Shown: positions 23,980 to 34,920 of the stretch, one piece after another | Layout of the letters: each line of letters starts with the position of its first letter | Position numbering within the stretch: position 1 is the first letter of the stretch | DNA from: Amborella trichopoda | Lineage: Eukaryota; Streptophyta; Magnoliopsida; Amborellales; Amborellaceae | NCBI RefSeq assembly: GCF_000471905.2 | Contig: NW_006497600.1 | Span: 1,687,990-1,751,989, forward strand | Length of the DNA: 64,000 bases | Direction of reading: 5' to 3' | Position numbers and translations under genes: made by a program | Notes under the pieces: model-generated | Told to the model about the DNA's origin: nothing | What the model saw: only the letters and a program-made list of their open reading frames with translations | Database searches by the model: none

Positions 23980-24850
23980 TTTTTTTTTTTCCGCCATGCG
24001 ATTAAATCCAGTCAATATTTTACAAATCATGCATTAAATTTATAGGGTTTTGATTCTTTGTAGTGTTGTTTATCATTACATATATTCAATTTAATTATAT
24101 TTATTCAATTTGAGTTGCATTATATAGAAAATAAGAGTGATGTCTGTTAAAAAAAAAGTGGACTGTTTTTTTTTTTTCGCCATTTGATCAAATCCAGTCA
24201 ATATTTTACAAATCATGTATTAAATTTATAGGGTTTTGATTCTTTGTAGTGTTGTTTATCATTAGATATATTCAATTTGATTATATTTATTCAATTTGAG
24301 TTGGATTTTATAGAAAATAAGAGTGATGTCTGTTAAAAAAAAAGTGGACTATTTTTTTTTATTTTTTTTTCCGCCATTTAATCAAATCCAGTCAATATTT
24401 TACAAATCATGTATTAAAGTTATAGGTTTTGATTATCTGTAGTGTTGTTTATCATTAGATATATTCAATTTGATTATATTTATTCAATTTGAGTTGGATT
24501 TTATAGAAAATAAGAGTGATGTTTGTTAAAAAAAAAGTGGACTGTTTTTTTTTTTTTTTTTNNNNNNNNNNNNNNNNNNNNTAACTACGCTTTTTTTTTT
24601 TTTTCCTCAATTCAATCGATTTTATTTAATATTTTGATAATAATGTGTTAATATCATAGGGCTTTGATTCCTTATAGTGTTATTTATCAAAACATGTATT
24701 AAATTTGACGTAATTTATTCAATTTGAGGTGGATTTTTTAGTTGGAATGACTAATGTTAGGTTGGTCTGTGAAGCACTGGTTTTTTTTTTTTTCATGATC
24801 AATTTTTTTGAGAAATCGTGATTTTTCGAAAAATTGTTTTTGATTATCAT
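23980..24850 (+). repeat. subterminal ~190-bp tandem array in hAT copy 2
   Basis: The unit starts with a T tract and 'ccgccat', then 'atcaaatccagtcaatattt', 'tatagggttttgattctttg', 'tagtgttgtttatcatta' and 'gagtgatgtctgttaaaaaa'. Starts are near 23990, 24178 and 24370; a fourth, more diverged unit follows the N gap. The same array lies in the related element at 58280-58990. Confidence 0.85.
24562..24581. other. assembly gap (20 N)
   Basis: Twenty N directly after a T homopolymer inside a tandem array; the true number of repeat units and the length here are unknown. Confidence 0.99.
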
Positions 24851-26324
24851 GAGGAATTAAACAATATTTTTAATTTTTATTATTAAATTTCTAGTTCAAA
24901 AAATTGCATGTTGATAGATTATTTATGCAAAAAAATACATGTTATTATATTTTTAATGCAAAACTGTATTTTTTAATTTGTTGTTAATGCAAAAAAATAC
25001 ATTAACAAATACATGCTGTTAAACTGTATTATATTTTTAATGCAGTTTTTCATCAAGAAAGAATTTTTAATTTTTAAAATTTTTAATACAAAAAATACAT
25101 GCTGTTAAACTGTATTATCATGAGGAATTAAAGTGAATATCAGTGTAAAATATCATGTATGATAATTATATTAGCTTGCAATTATCAGTTTTATTATTAA
25201 ATTTTTAATGCAAAAAATGTATGTTCTTGATAATTGAGTTGTAGGCATGTTTGAAGCTTGCTTTTTTTATTATATTATCTTTCATATTTGTAATTGAGAT
25301 GTATGAATATTTGGCATATGTGACTTATACAGACTTTTTTTTTTCTTTAATATTGCATAAATATTTTTTTTTTCTCAATAGGAACTAATTCATATTTGTC
25401 GAAATGAAGATTTATGACAAGTCCATATGTATTGGCATTGTGAATTACTATACTATTGTAAATATATTTTTATTGATACTATATCAATGTAAATTTATTG
25501 TTCTTTATGTAGTGGTTGATATAGGCTATTTTTATCTATAATGTTGCATAAATAAATTATTTTTCCCAGTAGGAATTAAAATATTATTGTCAATAGAAGT
25601 ATTTTGCATTAAATAACAAATATAACTTCATGAACTACCCCTACATATTATCACTACACATGGTGATTATAACTACCCCTACATATTATCGAATTAACGA
25701 ATTGTCAAACGAATTGTCAAACGAATTCAATCAATGGCACCAGCGTGATCAAGAAGAAGAATGACGTCGTCTGTCATTTTATTTTTAGATCGTATGTAAC
25801 TGATTGTATGCTTTATTGTAGTCCATGTACGTTGATATACTTATTCCATGATAATTCTATGTTTATCCTTTTGTGTAATGTAAATTAAATGATAAATAGT
25901 AGTTCATGCAGGAAAGGCATATCAATATTCGCATATTCATGGAAAGAAATGAAAATTCTTAATGGAGTACTCTCATTTCTTATTGAATTCCTAAAAAAAC
26001 AATATTTATAATGAATTTTAAAAAAAAATTCGAATTTTTTTGAAGCTTTAATCTGACCGATTCAGTCGATTCCCAATCCAAATCGTCGATTCATTGATTC
26101 GAATCGATTATTGAGGTGCCCGATCCAAGTCACCGATCCGCTCTTTAAACCATTGATTCAAACCCTAAGTTAACCACCTCATGAATAGACGGTGATTAAC
26201 GCCCGTACAACGGCATGTCTTTTCGATGTAAGCCATCCATCATACAGCACTTTTGAGTTAATGGTGGTACTTCTGCCCCTCGCATTTCATTGTGCATAAT
26301 AATAAATGATGGGAATAATGGGAA

Positions 26325-26508
26325 GGAATCAATGAACCAAATAATGATCGGCATTGTATACAATGAGATGGTTTACTTTTAATACAGTAATGTCCCAATT
26401 ATTTATGACATGGGATGGAATCAATGAACCAAATAATGATCGGCATTGTATACAATGAGATGGTTTACTTTTAATACAGTAATGGCACAATTATTTATAA
26501 GCATGTGA
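26325..26508. repeat. 92-bp tandem duplication
   Basis: The unit beginning 'ggaatcaatgaaccaaataa' at 26325 recurs at 26417. About the first 68 bases look identical ('tgatcggcattgtatacaat', 'gagatggtttacttttaata'), and differences appear only towards the end ('gtcccaatt' against 'ggcacaatt'). This is a fairly recent local duplication of non-coding sequence. Confidence 0.9.
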
Positions 26509-27239
26509 TGTGAAATCTGATAGTTGGGTAAGTCATGAAATTTAAGAAAATTTATTCTGAAATTTGAGCTTATTCAATGGAATAAATAACGCGACCCAAT
26601 TTTACATCCAATAGTCAAGATTAGTTGCGACCACTTTGTATCAAAAGTAAATGGCCCCATTCTCTATTTTTCTATAATAATGCTAATAATAATAGAAATT
26701 ATAATATTTTATTTTTAGAATTTAAAACTATTTGGGTTTTTTTATTACTTAGATCTAACCAGCCAAAAGTTGGACGGTCTCCATGCAATCTTGATATATT
26801 ATCTTTTTCAAATGAATAGAGAGTGCAATTTGGATTTTTTTTTTTTTCAATTGAGGTTAGTCCATGGGTTTAAGATTTTACATCCCCAAAATTTTGGGTC
26901 TTAAAATCACTCCTATACTTGTTTTTACCTGAGGGCGTAAATGAACATTATACTCCTACAACAACATAAAATATTTTGGCTTTAAAAATAACCCCATTTC
27001 AATATTTGATGTTTAAGTTCTACTTTTGGAGAGCATATAATATATTTAAATTTTCTTTTATAAAGGGAAAACGAAGACACAAATGATAGAATGAAACCAT
27101 ATAACATGCCAAAGGACTTATACTCTTGTGGGAGTATATTGTCCATTTACTCCCTTAGGTAAAATATTCTAAGAATAACTTTACGACTCCTTGGGTAAAT
27201 AACCTCTTCAATTCATAGACCAACCTTAATAAAAAGATA
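26509..27239. other. AT-rich intergenic sequence with dispersed-repeat fragments
   Basis: Contains a copy of the short core 'gacccaattttacatccaat' (26594) found also near 45270 and 47810. A 'cttgtgggagtatattgtcc' segment (27124) has a relative near 41690. No gene. Confidence 0.4.
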
Positions 27240-29205
27240 TGAAAATTGTTTCATGTGGGTTGGACTACATGATTACATATGCAGTCCAAAATCTTGAAGA
27301 TGGATGCAAGTACGTATTGTAGGGTTCTCGGGAAACCCTAACTTGCATAATCGGGAATCCTAAATGCCAGGATTCCACCTAAAATTGTATACATGATTGG
27401 CTAAATGTGAAGTAGATGAATACTACTATAAATTGAGTGTGAGAAATAAGACAAACAATAAAAGCCACACCACCACAACACATGATTTACGTGGGTCACC
27501 CTGTAGAGCTACATCCACAGCCTCAACAAGTCGAAATCCACTATCACAATGAAGAGTACAGTTTTGGGTTACAAGACATAGTAACTATCTTTAAACATTG
27601 GTAAAAGATCATCATTGATCTTCTTTTCTAAACTCGCTCTCCCGACCGAGCAACATTGTCAATCAATACTTTTTTTCCTACCGCAATACTACTACCGAAA
27701 AGATAATCTTGAGAGCAATTGAGAGACTTTCTCTCTCTAGAAGTGGAAGCCTTAGCCAACCCAAAACTCATAAGAATACTACATCTCCCATGGAAGTGAT
27801 CTCTCTCTTTCTCCTGAAGACCCATCTCTATATTGGAGATCCATTCTCATAATCCCTAAAGGGATGACTCTCAAAAGGATAAGTATTATGCTTCCTTGAT
27901 CTCCTCTTATAGAGATCACTTGAGCTTCTTTCTTGCTCCCTAAGAAAGTCCATTTCTTTTTTACAATAATACTCATAATCTTTAGAAAAAAATATGGGTA
28001 TTGTGATTTGGCTATCACCAAATCCAACAATTTCCACCTTGATAACAAAATCACCATATTTGCCTTGACAATCTTCATTAAATAGATTTCTTGATTTCTT
28101 CTCACTTGCCTCCATTATTGAATTTTCACAAACATTTTACCTCCATATTTCTCCACCTCAAGCTATGTATACATCAAACTTCGCCATTCACCTTTTTCTT
28201 AATGCAAGCCTTAGCCCCATATACACCTCATACTCTGATACAATTAACCTTATACTCTGATACCAGTTGTAGAGTTCTCAAGAACCCCTAGCTTGCAGAA
28301 CCGAGAATCTCAAATACCGGGATCCCATCCAAGATCGTATATATGATTGGCTAAATACGAAGTAGATAAATACCATTATAAATCAAGTGCGAAAAATAAA
28401 GCAAACATAAAAAAACACATCACCACAACACATGATTTACGTGGTTCACTCCGTATGACTACATCCACGGTCTCGACAACTCAAAATCCACTATCACAAT
28501 GAAGAGTATAATTTTGGGTTACAAGACATAATATCTATATCTAAACATCGATAAAAGACCATCACTGATCTTCTCTTCTAAACTCGCTCTCCCGACTGAG
28601 CGACACTGTCGATCAATACCTTCTTTTCCACCGTAACACCGCTATCCAAAATATAATATTGAGAGCAACCGAAAGACTTTCTTTCTCTAGAAGTAGAAGA
28701 CTTAGCCAACCCAAAACTCATGAGAATACCGCCTTTCTCTCAGAGGTCATGTCTCTCTTTCTTGGAGACTCATCTCCATATTGGAGATCCATTATCATAA
28801 CTCTAAAAAGGGTGACCCTCAAAAGGATGAGTATCATGCTTCTTTTATGTCCTTTTATAGACATCATTTGAGCTTCTTTCGTGCCACCCAAGAAAATTCA
28901 TTTTTTTTTTACGATAATACCCATAATCTTTAGAAGAAAATATGGGTATGATGATTTGGCTATCACCAAACCCAACAGGTGTTCCGTCTAAAAATAATGG
29001 AAACTAATGGTCCGAATGTTTTCTTACTAGAATTATTATTTCTAATTTTAAAATTTTATTTATTTTTCATATTCATAATGTCCATATTAGAGATTACATG
29101 TCCTTAAAAATTAAGTCCAAAAATCCATCTCAAAATTATATTTGTTAAGAGGCCCGCATTTCTACATATGCGGACGTCGTTGCATAGAAACGGGGATATT
29201 CCAAA
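27240..29205. repeat. older MITE split by an LTR-element insertion
   Basis: 27240-27317 plus 28978-29205 together match 37820-38165 without interruption. Before the insertion both have 'gggttgga', 'acatat.cagtccaaa' and 'gatggatgcaagt'; after it both have 'ggtgttcc.tctaaaaa', 'atggaaacta', 'aagtccaaaaatc' and 'cccgcat'. The ends are inverted (left about GTTTC.TG.GGGTTGGAC, right complement CCGTTTCTATGC). The insert is the LTR element at 27318-28977. Confidence 0.75.
27318..28977 (-). mobile_element. LTR retrotransposon without coding region (TRIM/deletion-derivative, Copia-like signals)
   Basis: Two direct repeats of ~710 bp, 27318-28029 and 28268-28977, both TGTAG...CAACA on the plus strand, enclose only 238 bp. 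On the minus strand the 5' LTR is 28268-28977. It is followed by a primer-binding site TGGTATCAGAG (complement of 28255-28265), which fits initiator-Met tRNA as in many Copia elements. A purine-rich tract AAGGTGGAAAT (complement of 28030-28040) precedes the 3' LTR. No gag or pol is present. The LTRs differ at many sites, largely C/T and G/A changes, so the insertion is old. The 5-bp flanks (cgtat / ggtgt) no longer match. Confidence 0.88.
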
Positions 29206-29214
29206 TTGCACTAT

Positions 29215-29465
29215 TTATGTACTTATATGTACCAAGAAAAAGTAAGGTCTCAAGATTGAACACAAACTGTCCAATTTTGGAAAGGTGAGACATGAGTGGT
29301 AGAAGAATCAAAATTTAAATTTTTTCTTTTGAAAATAATTATCTAGTGATTCTTAAGTGGTTTTAAAAATTTGAGATCACAAAGATTTTCCTACTAGGTC
29401 TTTTAACTAAGGGAATAGATGTACAGTTTACTCCCACAAGAGCATAACATTTGTGCTCAATGACA
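29215..29465. repeat. dispersed repeat, related to 10140-10420
   Basis: Shares 'tatctagtgattcttaagtg' and the surrounding order of motifs with the copy near 10.3 kb. It ends with 'agcataacatttgtgctcaa'. Class unknown. Confidence 0.5.
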
Positions 29466-29639
29466 ATTATGTAGTTATTAAAAATATTTTGGATGAAAAG
29501 ACCCAACTTGGCAATAAGTATGAGAGAACCTAGCTCTCTTTAGTTTTTATGAGAGCTGGAATCTTCCTCTCTTTTGTAGATGGAGGTGTATGATGGGTGT
29601 CTCAAAACAATTATAAAAATTTTATTCAACTTAGAAATT

Positions 29640-29878
29640 TTTCTCAGGTAAAGTTAGGACCTCGACCCGGCTTAAAAAAAAAAATCTCACTCTATTTAAT
29701 TATATTTAAGTATATTTCATATACTGGGACTAAACAATTATTACTGGATCTGGACCCAAATCCGGATCCAAACTTGAATAATGTTCGGTTCCAAGATTTG
29801 GATCCAAACCCAACCGATCAGGCTCAATTTTTGGACACATACCCAGGTAGAGTCCAGGTTCATTGCCACCCCTACTTA
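29640..29878 (-). mobile_element. hAT-like MITE fragment, GGGTCC-rich family
   Basis: The right end reads CATTGCCACCCCTA (complement TAGGGGTGGCAATG), the start shared with the elements at 32081 and 62841. The interior is rich in GGATCC/GACCC and contains the family segment 'taattatatttaagtatatt'. The opposite end is not clear, so this is probably truncated. Confidence 0.6.
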
Positions 29879-29944
29879 TAACCAAGACAAAGGTTTTAAT
29901 CCTAGAGAGAAGCTTGGTTATGCAAGGATTTATGAGGGCTTGGA

Positions 29945-29952
29945 AGAGAGAG

Positions 29953-29991
<39 letters not shown>
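29945..29991. repeat. (GA)n microsatellite
   Basis: Nearly uninterrupted GA units with one 'tagatag' interruption near the start. Confidence 0.9.
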
Positions 29992-29995
<4 letters not shown>

Positions 29996-30244
29996 GCTTC
30001 TTAGGTGCTTCTAATTTGTGAGTGTGTGTACATACGCATGTGGCTGGTTTTGGGTCATGGATAAGATTTGGCTTTGGCCCAAATCTTTGCTTGCTAGATC
30101 CTTGTTATCTCTTTGGCCACACATTTATAAAGAAGGCGAACATTATGTATTTAAGTCTTCCTAAGTTGGAAAGGGGCTGGGTTGTGGTGGTAGCATCCCC
30201 ACACTTAGTTACCACATCGTTGTATCTTTTTTTACGGCTGACAC

Positions 30245-30541
30245 CTCCAATTGACACCTTCAAAATATAACTCTCTAACATATTGAAACAATTAACACTT
30301 TCAAAATGTAACTCCCAAACCTATTGAAAAAACGGGTAGGGGCCTATCTTCCCCACTGAATTACCCACCTTCAAAATGCAAACCTTCAAAATGTAACTCC
30401 CTAATCTATGGAACAAATTACCCACCTTCAAAATGTAACTCCCTAATCTATTGAAAAAACGGGTAGGGGCCTGTCTCCTCTGTTGAATTACCCAAAAATG
30501 AAAAAACGGGTAGGGGCGTATCTTCCCTGTTGAATTACCCA
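30245..30541. repeat. irregular tandem array (minisatellite-like)
   Basis: Four to five units built from 'ccttcaaaatgtaactccc', 'taatctattgaaaaaacggg' and 'taggggcctatcttccccac', then 'tgaattaccca'. Units vary in length through omission of blocks. It contains three copies of a GGGTA...TACCC module also found dispersed elsewhere in the window. The region from here to 31043 has no other recognised feature. Confidence 0.8.
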
Positions 30542-31043
30542 AAAAAAAAAATGTCTTTGTAAGCTTTTGGAGTATTTCTCTAAAGTTAAAAAAAAAAAAT
30601 TAACGACTTTTACCCATAGTAAAGGATTCTTTCTCTCTCATCATGGCCCAAGTGCTCTACTATGTCCGAGACATATGCCACTCTCTCTTGTTACATCTTG
30701 ATGCATGATTGCCATATGTCCTCAGCCGTTTCAAAAATTAATAAATTTTTATCGAGATTAACATACTACCCACCGATAAATACCCCTTTCGAGATTTCAA
30801 ATTATTCCTTCTCTTTACTGGTTCTAACAATAATTCTAAAAGTTGAGCATTTTGTTTTGAACTATGTACATTGCCGTTGGAGGAGACCATTTTGTGGACT
30901 TCATGCTCCTTTAAAGAAAAAAACATTTTAAAAAAACGAGCATGAAGTTTTATCTATGAATAGGAAAATTTTTTTCAATTGTGATAAACATCTCAACGAC
31001 TATTTAAGTGTACCTCAAGAATAAAAGGAGGGTGTGATTTATA

Positions 31044-31440
31044 AGGGTGTGGTTTCTATAAGGTTGCAACTTTAAACAATCCAATTAAAGCGCACCTTAA
31101 AATTTCATCATAACATGTAATTTTGTTTCCAAATTTTTTTATATTATCTTAAAATCTATTTTCATATCTAATTAGAAATTTTTAAATTTAAAAAATAGTT
31201 AAAATTAAGTAGATCTATAAATATATGAAAATCTTGAAAGTGGACGGTCTAGATAATGTGTTGCTAGATGCACTTTTTTCGGAACTCAAAAACTTTTTTT
31301 TTTGCATATTCATACGTCTCGAAGTCGAGATGATTGATTAGAGGGTTTTTTCAACATTAAAACAACATTTCCAATAGATTTTTAAGGTGCATATGTGATT
31401 CTACATTTTAAATTGCAACCTTACATAAACTTTTCTCATA
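31044..31440. mobile_element. MITE of the AGGGTG...GAGC family (Mutator-like), diverged copy
   Basis: The left end AGGGTGTGGTTTCTATAAGG, then TTGCAACTTTAAACAATC, is inverted at the right end (TTGCAACCTTACATAAACTT). Internal landmarks ('gtagatctataaatat', 'ggacggtctagataatgt', 'tcgagatgattgattagagg') match those in 46036-46456, 49490-49872 and 52407-52799. No target duplication is visible in this copy. Confidence 0.65.
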
Positions 31441-32080
31441 AAAAAAAGAAGAAAAAGTTTGTATAAGGTTACATCTTGTTTGCACAAGCAAGGTTGTAGT
31501 AATTTATATTATCAATTTTATTTTTTGACGGTTCATCTTTGACAGTGTTTCAAAAGACATTTTGATAATATCCGAAGAAACCTCCACCCCTCAACTTGAT
31601 AAACTATAATTATGGGCTCTCCCTCTCTGAGCAAAGCTGGGTTTCTCTCTCAGTCGTAGATGTTTGGGAAAAAGTCCCTTTCCAAAAGTACAGATATAGA
31701 TTTAGGATCCGAGACGCATCTTAAATCACTTTGGATTTTTTTTCACTTTTTTTTTTTTTTACCTTCTTTAGGGTGGGCCATTGTGGGAGATGAGCCGTAC
31801 CCTTGATAGGAATTGAACTAAGGACATAGCGTTGTAAATCGTCAACCGTCAATTAAGCCTAAGCTCCTTTCCTATGCATTTTCACTTCAAATACATGATT
31901 GCCCAAATTATAAAAAAAAAATATCTAATGATGTGTGTCAAATTATAAGGAACATTTCAAACATAGAGTTTAAAATAATTTATTTTAATATTTCAAAACT
32001 TATTGTCTAAAATTATCAGCCTTCAAAATTAGTCTAAGATTTTGGATTTCTATTGGGCACCACATTTGAAGGGGTGAGTC
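31441..32080. other. intergenic sequence, nothing recognised
   Basis: AT-rich, with a partial end of the AAAGTTTGTATAAGG MITE family at 31455-31475. No gene or RNA gene supported. Confidence 0.4.
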
Positions 32081-32550
32081 TAGGGGTGGCAATGGATCGG
32101 GACCCGACCAGACCCGACCCGAGACCCGATGGGGGTATACCAAATCTGGGTATGGTATGGGTCTAAAAATTGGACTCGACGCATTGGGTCCAAGTCCAAA
32201 TTTTGGACCCAAACACTATTCGGGTCCGGGTCCAATAATATTTTTTGGTCTCAATATATGAAATATATTTAAATATAATTAAATATACAAATATTTTAAT
32301 TTTTAGATCGGTTCCAAATTTGGGACTTATGAATCGGGTCTAGGTTTGGGTCCCATATCATTTTTTCAGGTCCGGCCCCAACCTATTGCCACCTAGGGGG
32401 TGGCAACAGGTGGGGTATGGGTCGGGTCCGGCCGGACCCCAGCCCAGACCCGAATGTATTTGGGTCCAGGTTTTGGATCCGTACCTGACCCCGTGGGGTC
32501 CAAAAGTTGGGCCATACACATACCCGTCGGGTCCCGGGCCTTGCCACCCT
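32081..32550. mobile_element. two adjoining hAT-like GGGTCC-rich MITEs
   Basis: The first element runs TAGGGGTGGCAATGG (32081) to ATTGCCACCTA (32395). A second begins at the shared TA (32394) with TAGGGGGTGGCAAC and ends CTTGCCACCCT near 32544. Both have the TAGGGGTGGCAA inverted terminus typical of a widespread plant hAT-derived MITE group and dense GGGTC/GACCC interiors. The 8-bp flanks are unclear because the two elements abut. Confidence 0.7.
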
Positions 32551-32749
32551 CACTATGAGCTTCCTTTTTTTTTTTTTTTCCATTTCTTTACCATCATATA
32601 CCCAAATTATTCGCAACAAGGTTACAGCCCGTCATTAGATTTCAAGCTGTCTTATTTGTTATTTAATAGCTAAAGATGATTATCAATTCTTATTATATAC
32701 AATCCTTATTGCACCCAAACGAATAGGGCTTGAAGTATTTTATCTCTAA

Positions 32750-32914
32750 CAGTTTACAGGTACTGGCTGGGTCCAACCAAACCCGGACCTGAGTAGCGTT
32801 TAGGTCTAGGTTTTAGACCCAAACTCGACCCGCTGGATCCAAATATTGGAACCATATCCGGACCCATTCGGGTGTACCTGGCATGTCCCGATCCATTGCC
32901 ATCCCTATAATTGA
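32750..32914 (-). mobile_element. truncated hAT-like GGGTCC-rich MITE
   Basis: The right end CATTGCCATCCCTA is the complement of the family terminus. The interior has the GACCC-rich text ('ggtctaggttttagacccaa'). No matching left end. Confidence 0.5.
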
Positions 32915-33365
32915 GTCGGTTGATACACTACACGCGTACCATAGATAACTTTTTTATGATATTGAATAGCAATTTCTTTTTTTTTCAATATCATATTGAA
33001 TAGCATTTCCCACGTTTCATAATTTATAGTTTTATTCATTATTCCGAGTGAATAGCACGTGCAAAATACTTATTTATTTTTTATATAAAATTTATGCCAT
33101 GACGTGGTTTCTTGAGCCAATTTAAACCTGAAATGCTTGGTTCCAATGATGCAAAAGTTAAAAAGCCTTTATTTTATTTTATTATATAAACGTAATAGTT
33201 AAAAAACGTGTATATTGCTAATTCTCTTAAACCTCTGAAAATTTGGCTGCCCCATGCATCTCGCGTGTGACATAGCAAACTACCTACCAAAATGCTAAAT
33301 AAATAAATAAATAAATAAAAGAAAAGCAATACCCAAGGGTGAACTTATCTACATTGGACTATAAC

Positions 33366-33651
33366 TAGGAATGGGCTGGGCGGCTTAGCCTGTCCTTTTC
33401 TGAAAACTAGGGCTTTTTGGCCCACGAGTAGGGCCTGGGCTAGGACAAGGTCAGCCCAGCCTGGCCCGGTAAAGACTGGCCCTTCTTTTCTTTCTTTTTT
33501 GAATGTATTATGTCCTACCTGGTAAACAGCGTCGCCGGGCCTGCCCTAGGGCCTCTTCGGCTTGGCAGGCTCAACATATGCCCTATAGAGGCTAGAACCA
33601 GGCTTGGGTGGGGCGGGGCAAGCCCAGCCCATGCATAAGCCCATCCCTACA
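33366..33651. mobile_element. GGGCC-rich MITE with inverted ends
   Basis: The left end TAGGAATGGGCTGGGC is mirrored by the right end GCCCAGCCCATGCATAAGCC, CATCCCTA. The interior is unusually GC-rich (GGGCC/GGCCC) compared with its surroundings. Probably a hAT-derived non-autonomous element; no convincing 8-bp duplication. A (TAAA)n microsatellite lies just upstream at 33297-33319. Confidence 0.55.
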
Positions 33652-33939
33652 ATAGACTACATCAGTAATTTAAAAATCCAAATCTGGATTTGGATGGCTA
33701 GAGGTTTTATTCCCAGTTTGCCCTGTTTGGTTCAAGTGACTAGTAAGTCGGATCGGACTATAGTAAATAGAAAATAGCATAATCAAATGGTAGGAGTTTT
33801 GAGGCAATTTTGGGGTTCTTTAAGCCAAAAACACCCCTAGCTTCTAATCCCAATTGAATTCCAAGTCAGATTGGGAATTTTTAAGTCATTGGTGGTCTTT
33901 TATATACGATTAGGATTATGTGCTGAACTTGTGATGCAA

Positions 33940-34920
33940 GGGAGTGTGGAAACAAAATAAATAAATTAGAAAATAAAAATAAAATTAAAGAGATAAAAGA
34001 TTATATCTTTACATGGATATGTAAGGGAGTTTACTCTAGAAAATATATCTTTACAAGACCCAAAAGAAACTCTTTTTCTCCTCTATATATTTTTTAAAAT
34101 CCAAGAGATATATTTACAAAAGAAAATGACCCAAACACCTAACTTATTCCTTAATAAACCCTAATTAAATCCTAACCCTTTATATATATGCAAGATTTAG
34201 CTACCAACTATACCCTCAATTCTCTAATTCTAAAAAAGATAGAAATACCTTAAAAGAAACTAGAAACCTAAAATAATCCCAAATCTAAAATAAAAAAAAT
34301 AGTAAATAAAAAAATAAAAACATATTGCATCATTCTCTGTGGTTGGGAGAAGTTTGATATTGAGTATCTTGAGGAGTTGGTGATGAAATCCCATCATTCG
34401 CTTAGGTACTTTGTCTTCTTCAATACACCAATTATTAAAACACTTCAATGGGCAAATCATAGTGGAACTTAGGGGTGTCGAATGTTACTTTAAATTCTCT
34501 TTCACAACTTCTATAGTTTCGGGCAATATATCATCAATTGCAAGAGTAGGTTTTGGTGGCACGATGATTGATGAATCTTGTAAATGTTTGATATTAATTG
34601 CTGCAGGGAAAGAGGAGAAAGTAAATAAATAAACCAAAATAAAAAGATGAAAAATTATACCGTTTCTCAATGTCTTCAAGAAAATCCACCCCCAAAAGAT
34701 CTATTCACAAGACTTAAAACAAGCTCCTAAAAAAGATCTCAAGACTCAAAACAAACTCTTATTTTCATCTCTATATTTTTTTGTAATCCAGAACTTAACA
34801 TATTTATAAAAGAAAACAAACCTAGAACCTAACTTGAACCCTAAGAAATCCTAATTAAATAATAACCATTTATTCATTTGATAAAATATCCCATATATGC
34901 TCAAGCAACTTTCAGTATGA
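33940..34920. repeat. diverged direct repeat, period ~660 bp
   Basis: 33940-34210 and 34600-34900 share an ordered series: 'gtaaataaat', 'agatgaaaaattata', 'caagac..aaa.caa.ctc', 'ctctatat.ttttt', 'atttataaaagaaaa' and 'aaccctaa..aatcctaattaaat'. They could be remnants of the long terminal repeats of a decayed element or a local duplication. No conserved reading frame between them. Confidence 0.5.

Larger units (their letters stand above)
23442..26155 (+). mobile_element. hAT element, internally deleted copy 2, with 8-bp TSD (7/8)
   Basis: Flanked by GTTCAAAC (23434-23441) and ATTCAAAC (26156-26163). The left end CAGGGTTTTAAAAAACG and the right end complement CAATGGTTTAAAGAGCGG match the other family members. 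The 5' part holds at least three tandem copies of a ~190-bp unit (from about 23980). The 3' part holds a short transposase tail (about 25680-25765) and the family's terminal GATTC/CACCGATCC segment. A 20-N gap lies at 24562-24581 inside the repeat array. The DUF659 and dimerisation domains are missing. Confidence 0.9.

Noticed and set aside
30245..30541. CRISPR-like direct repeats
   Set aside because: Irregular minisatellite in plant nuclear DNA; no regular spacer structure and no cas genes.
30662..30931. 89-residue plus-strand frame
   Set aside because: Starts at ATG-like position but has no recognisable domain, no homologue I know and no gene context.
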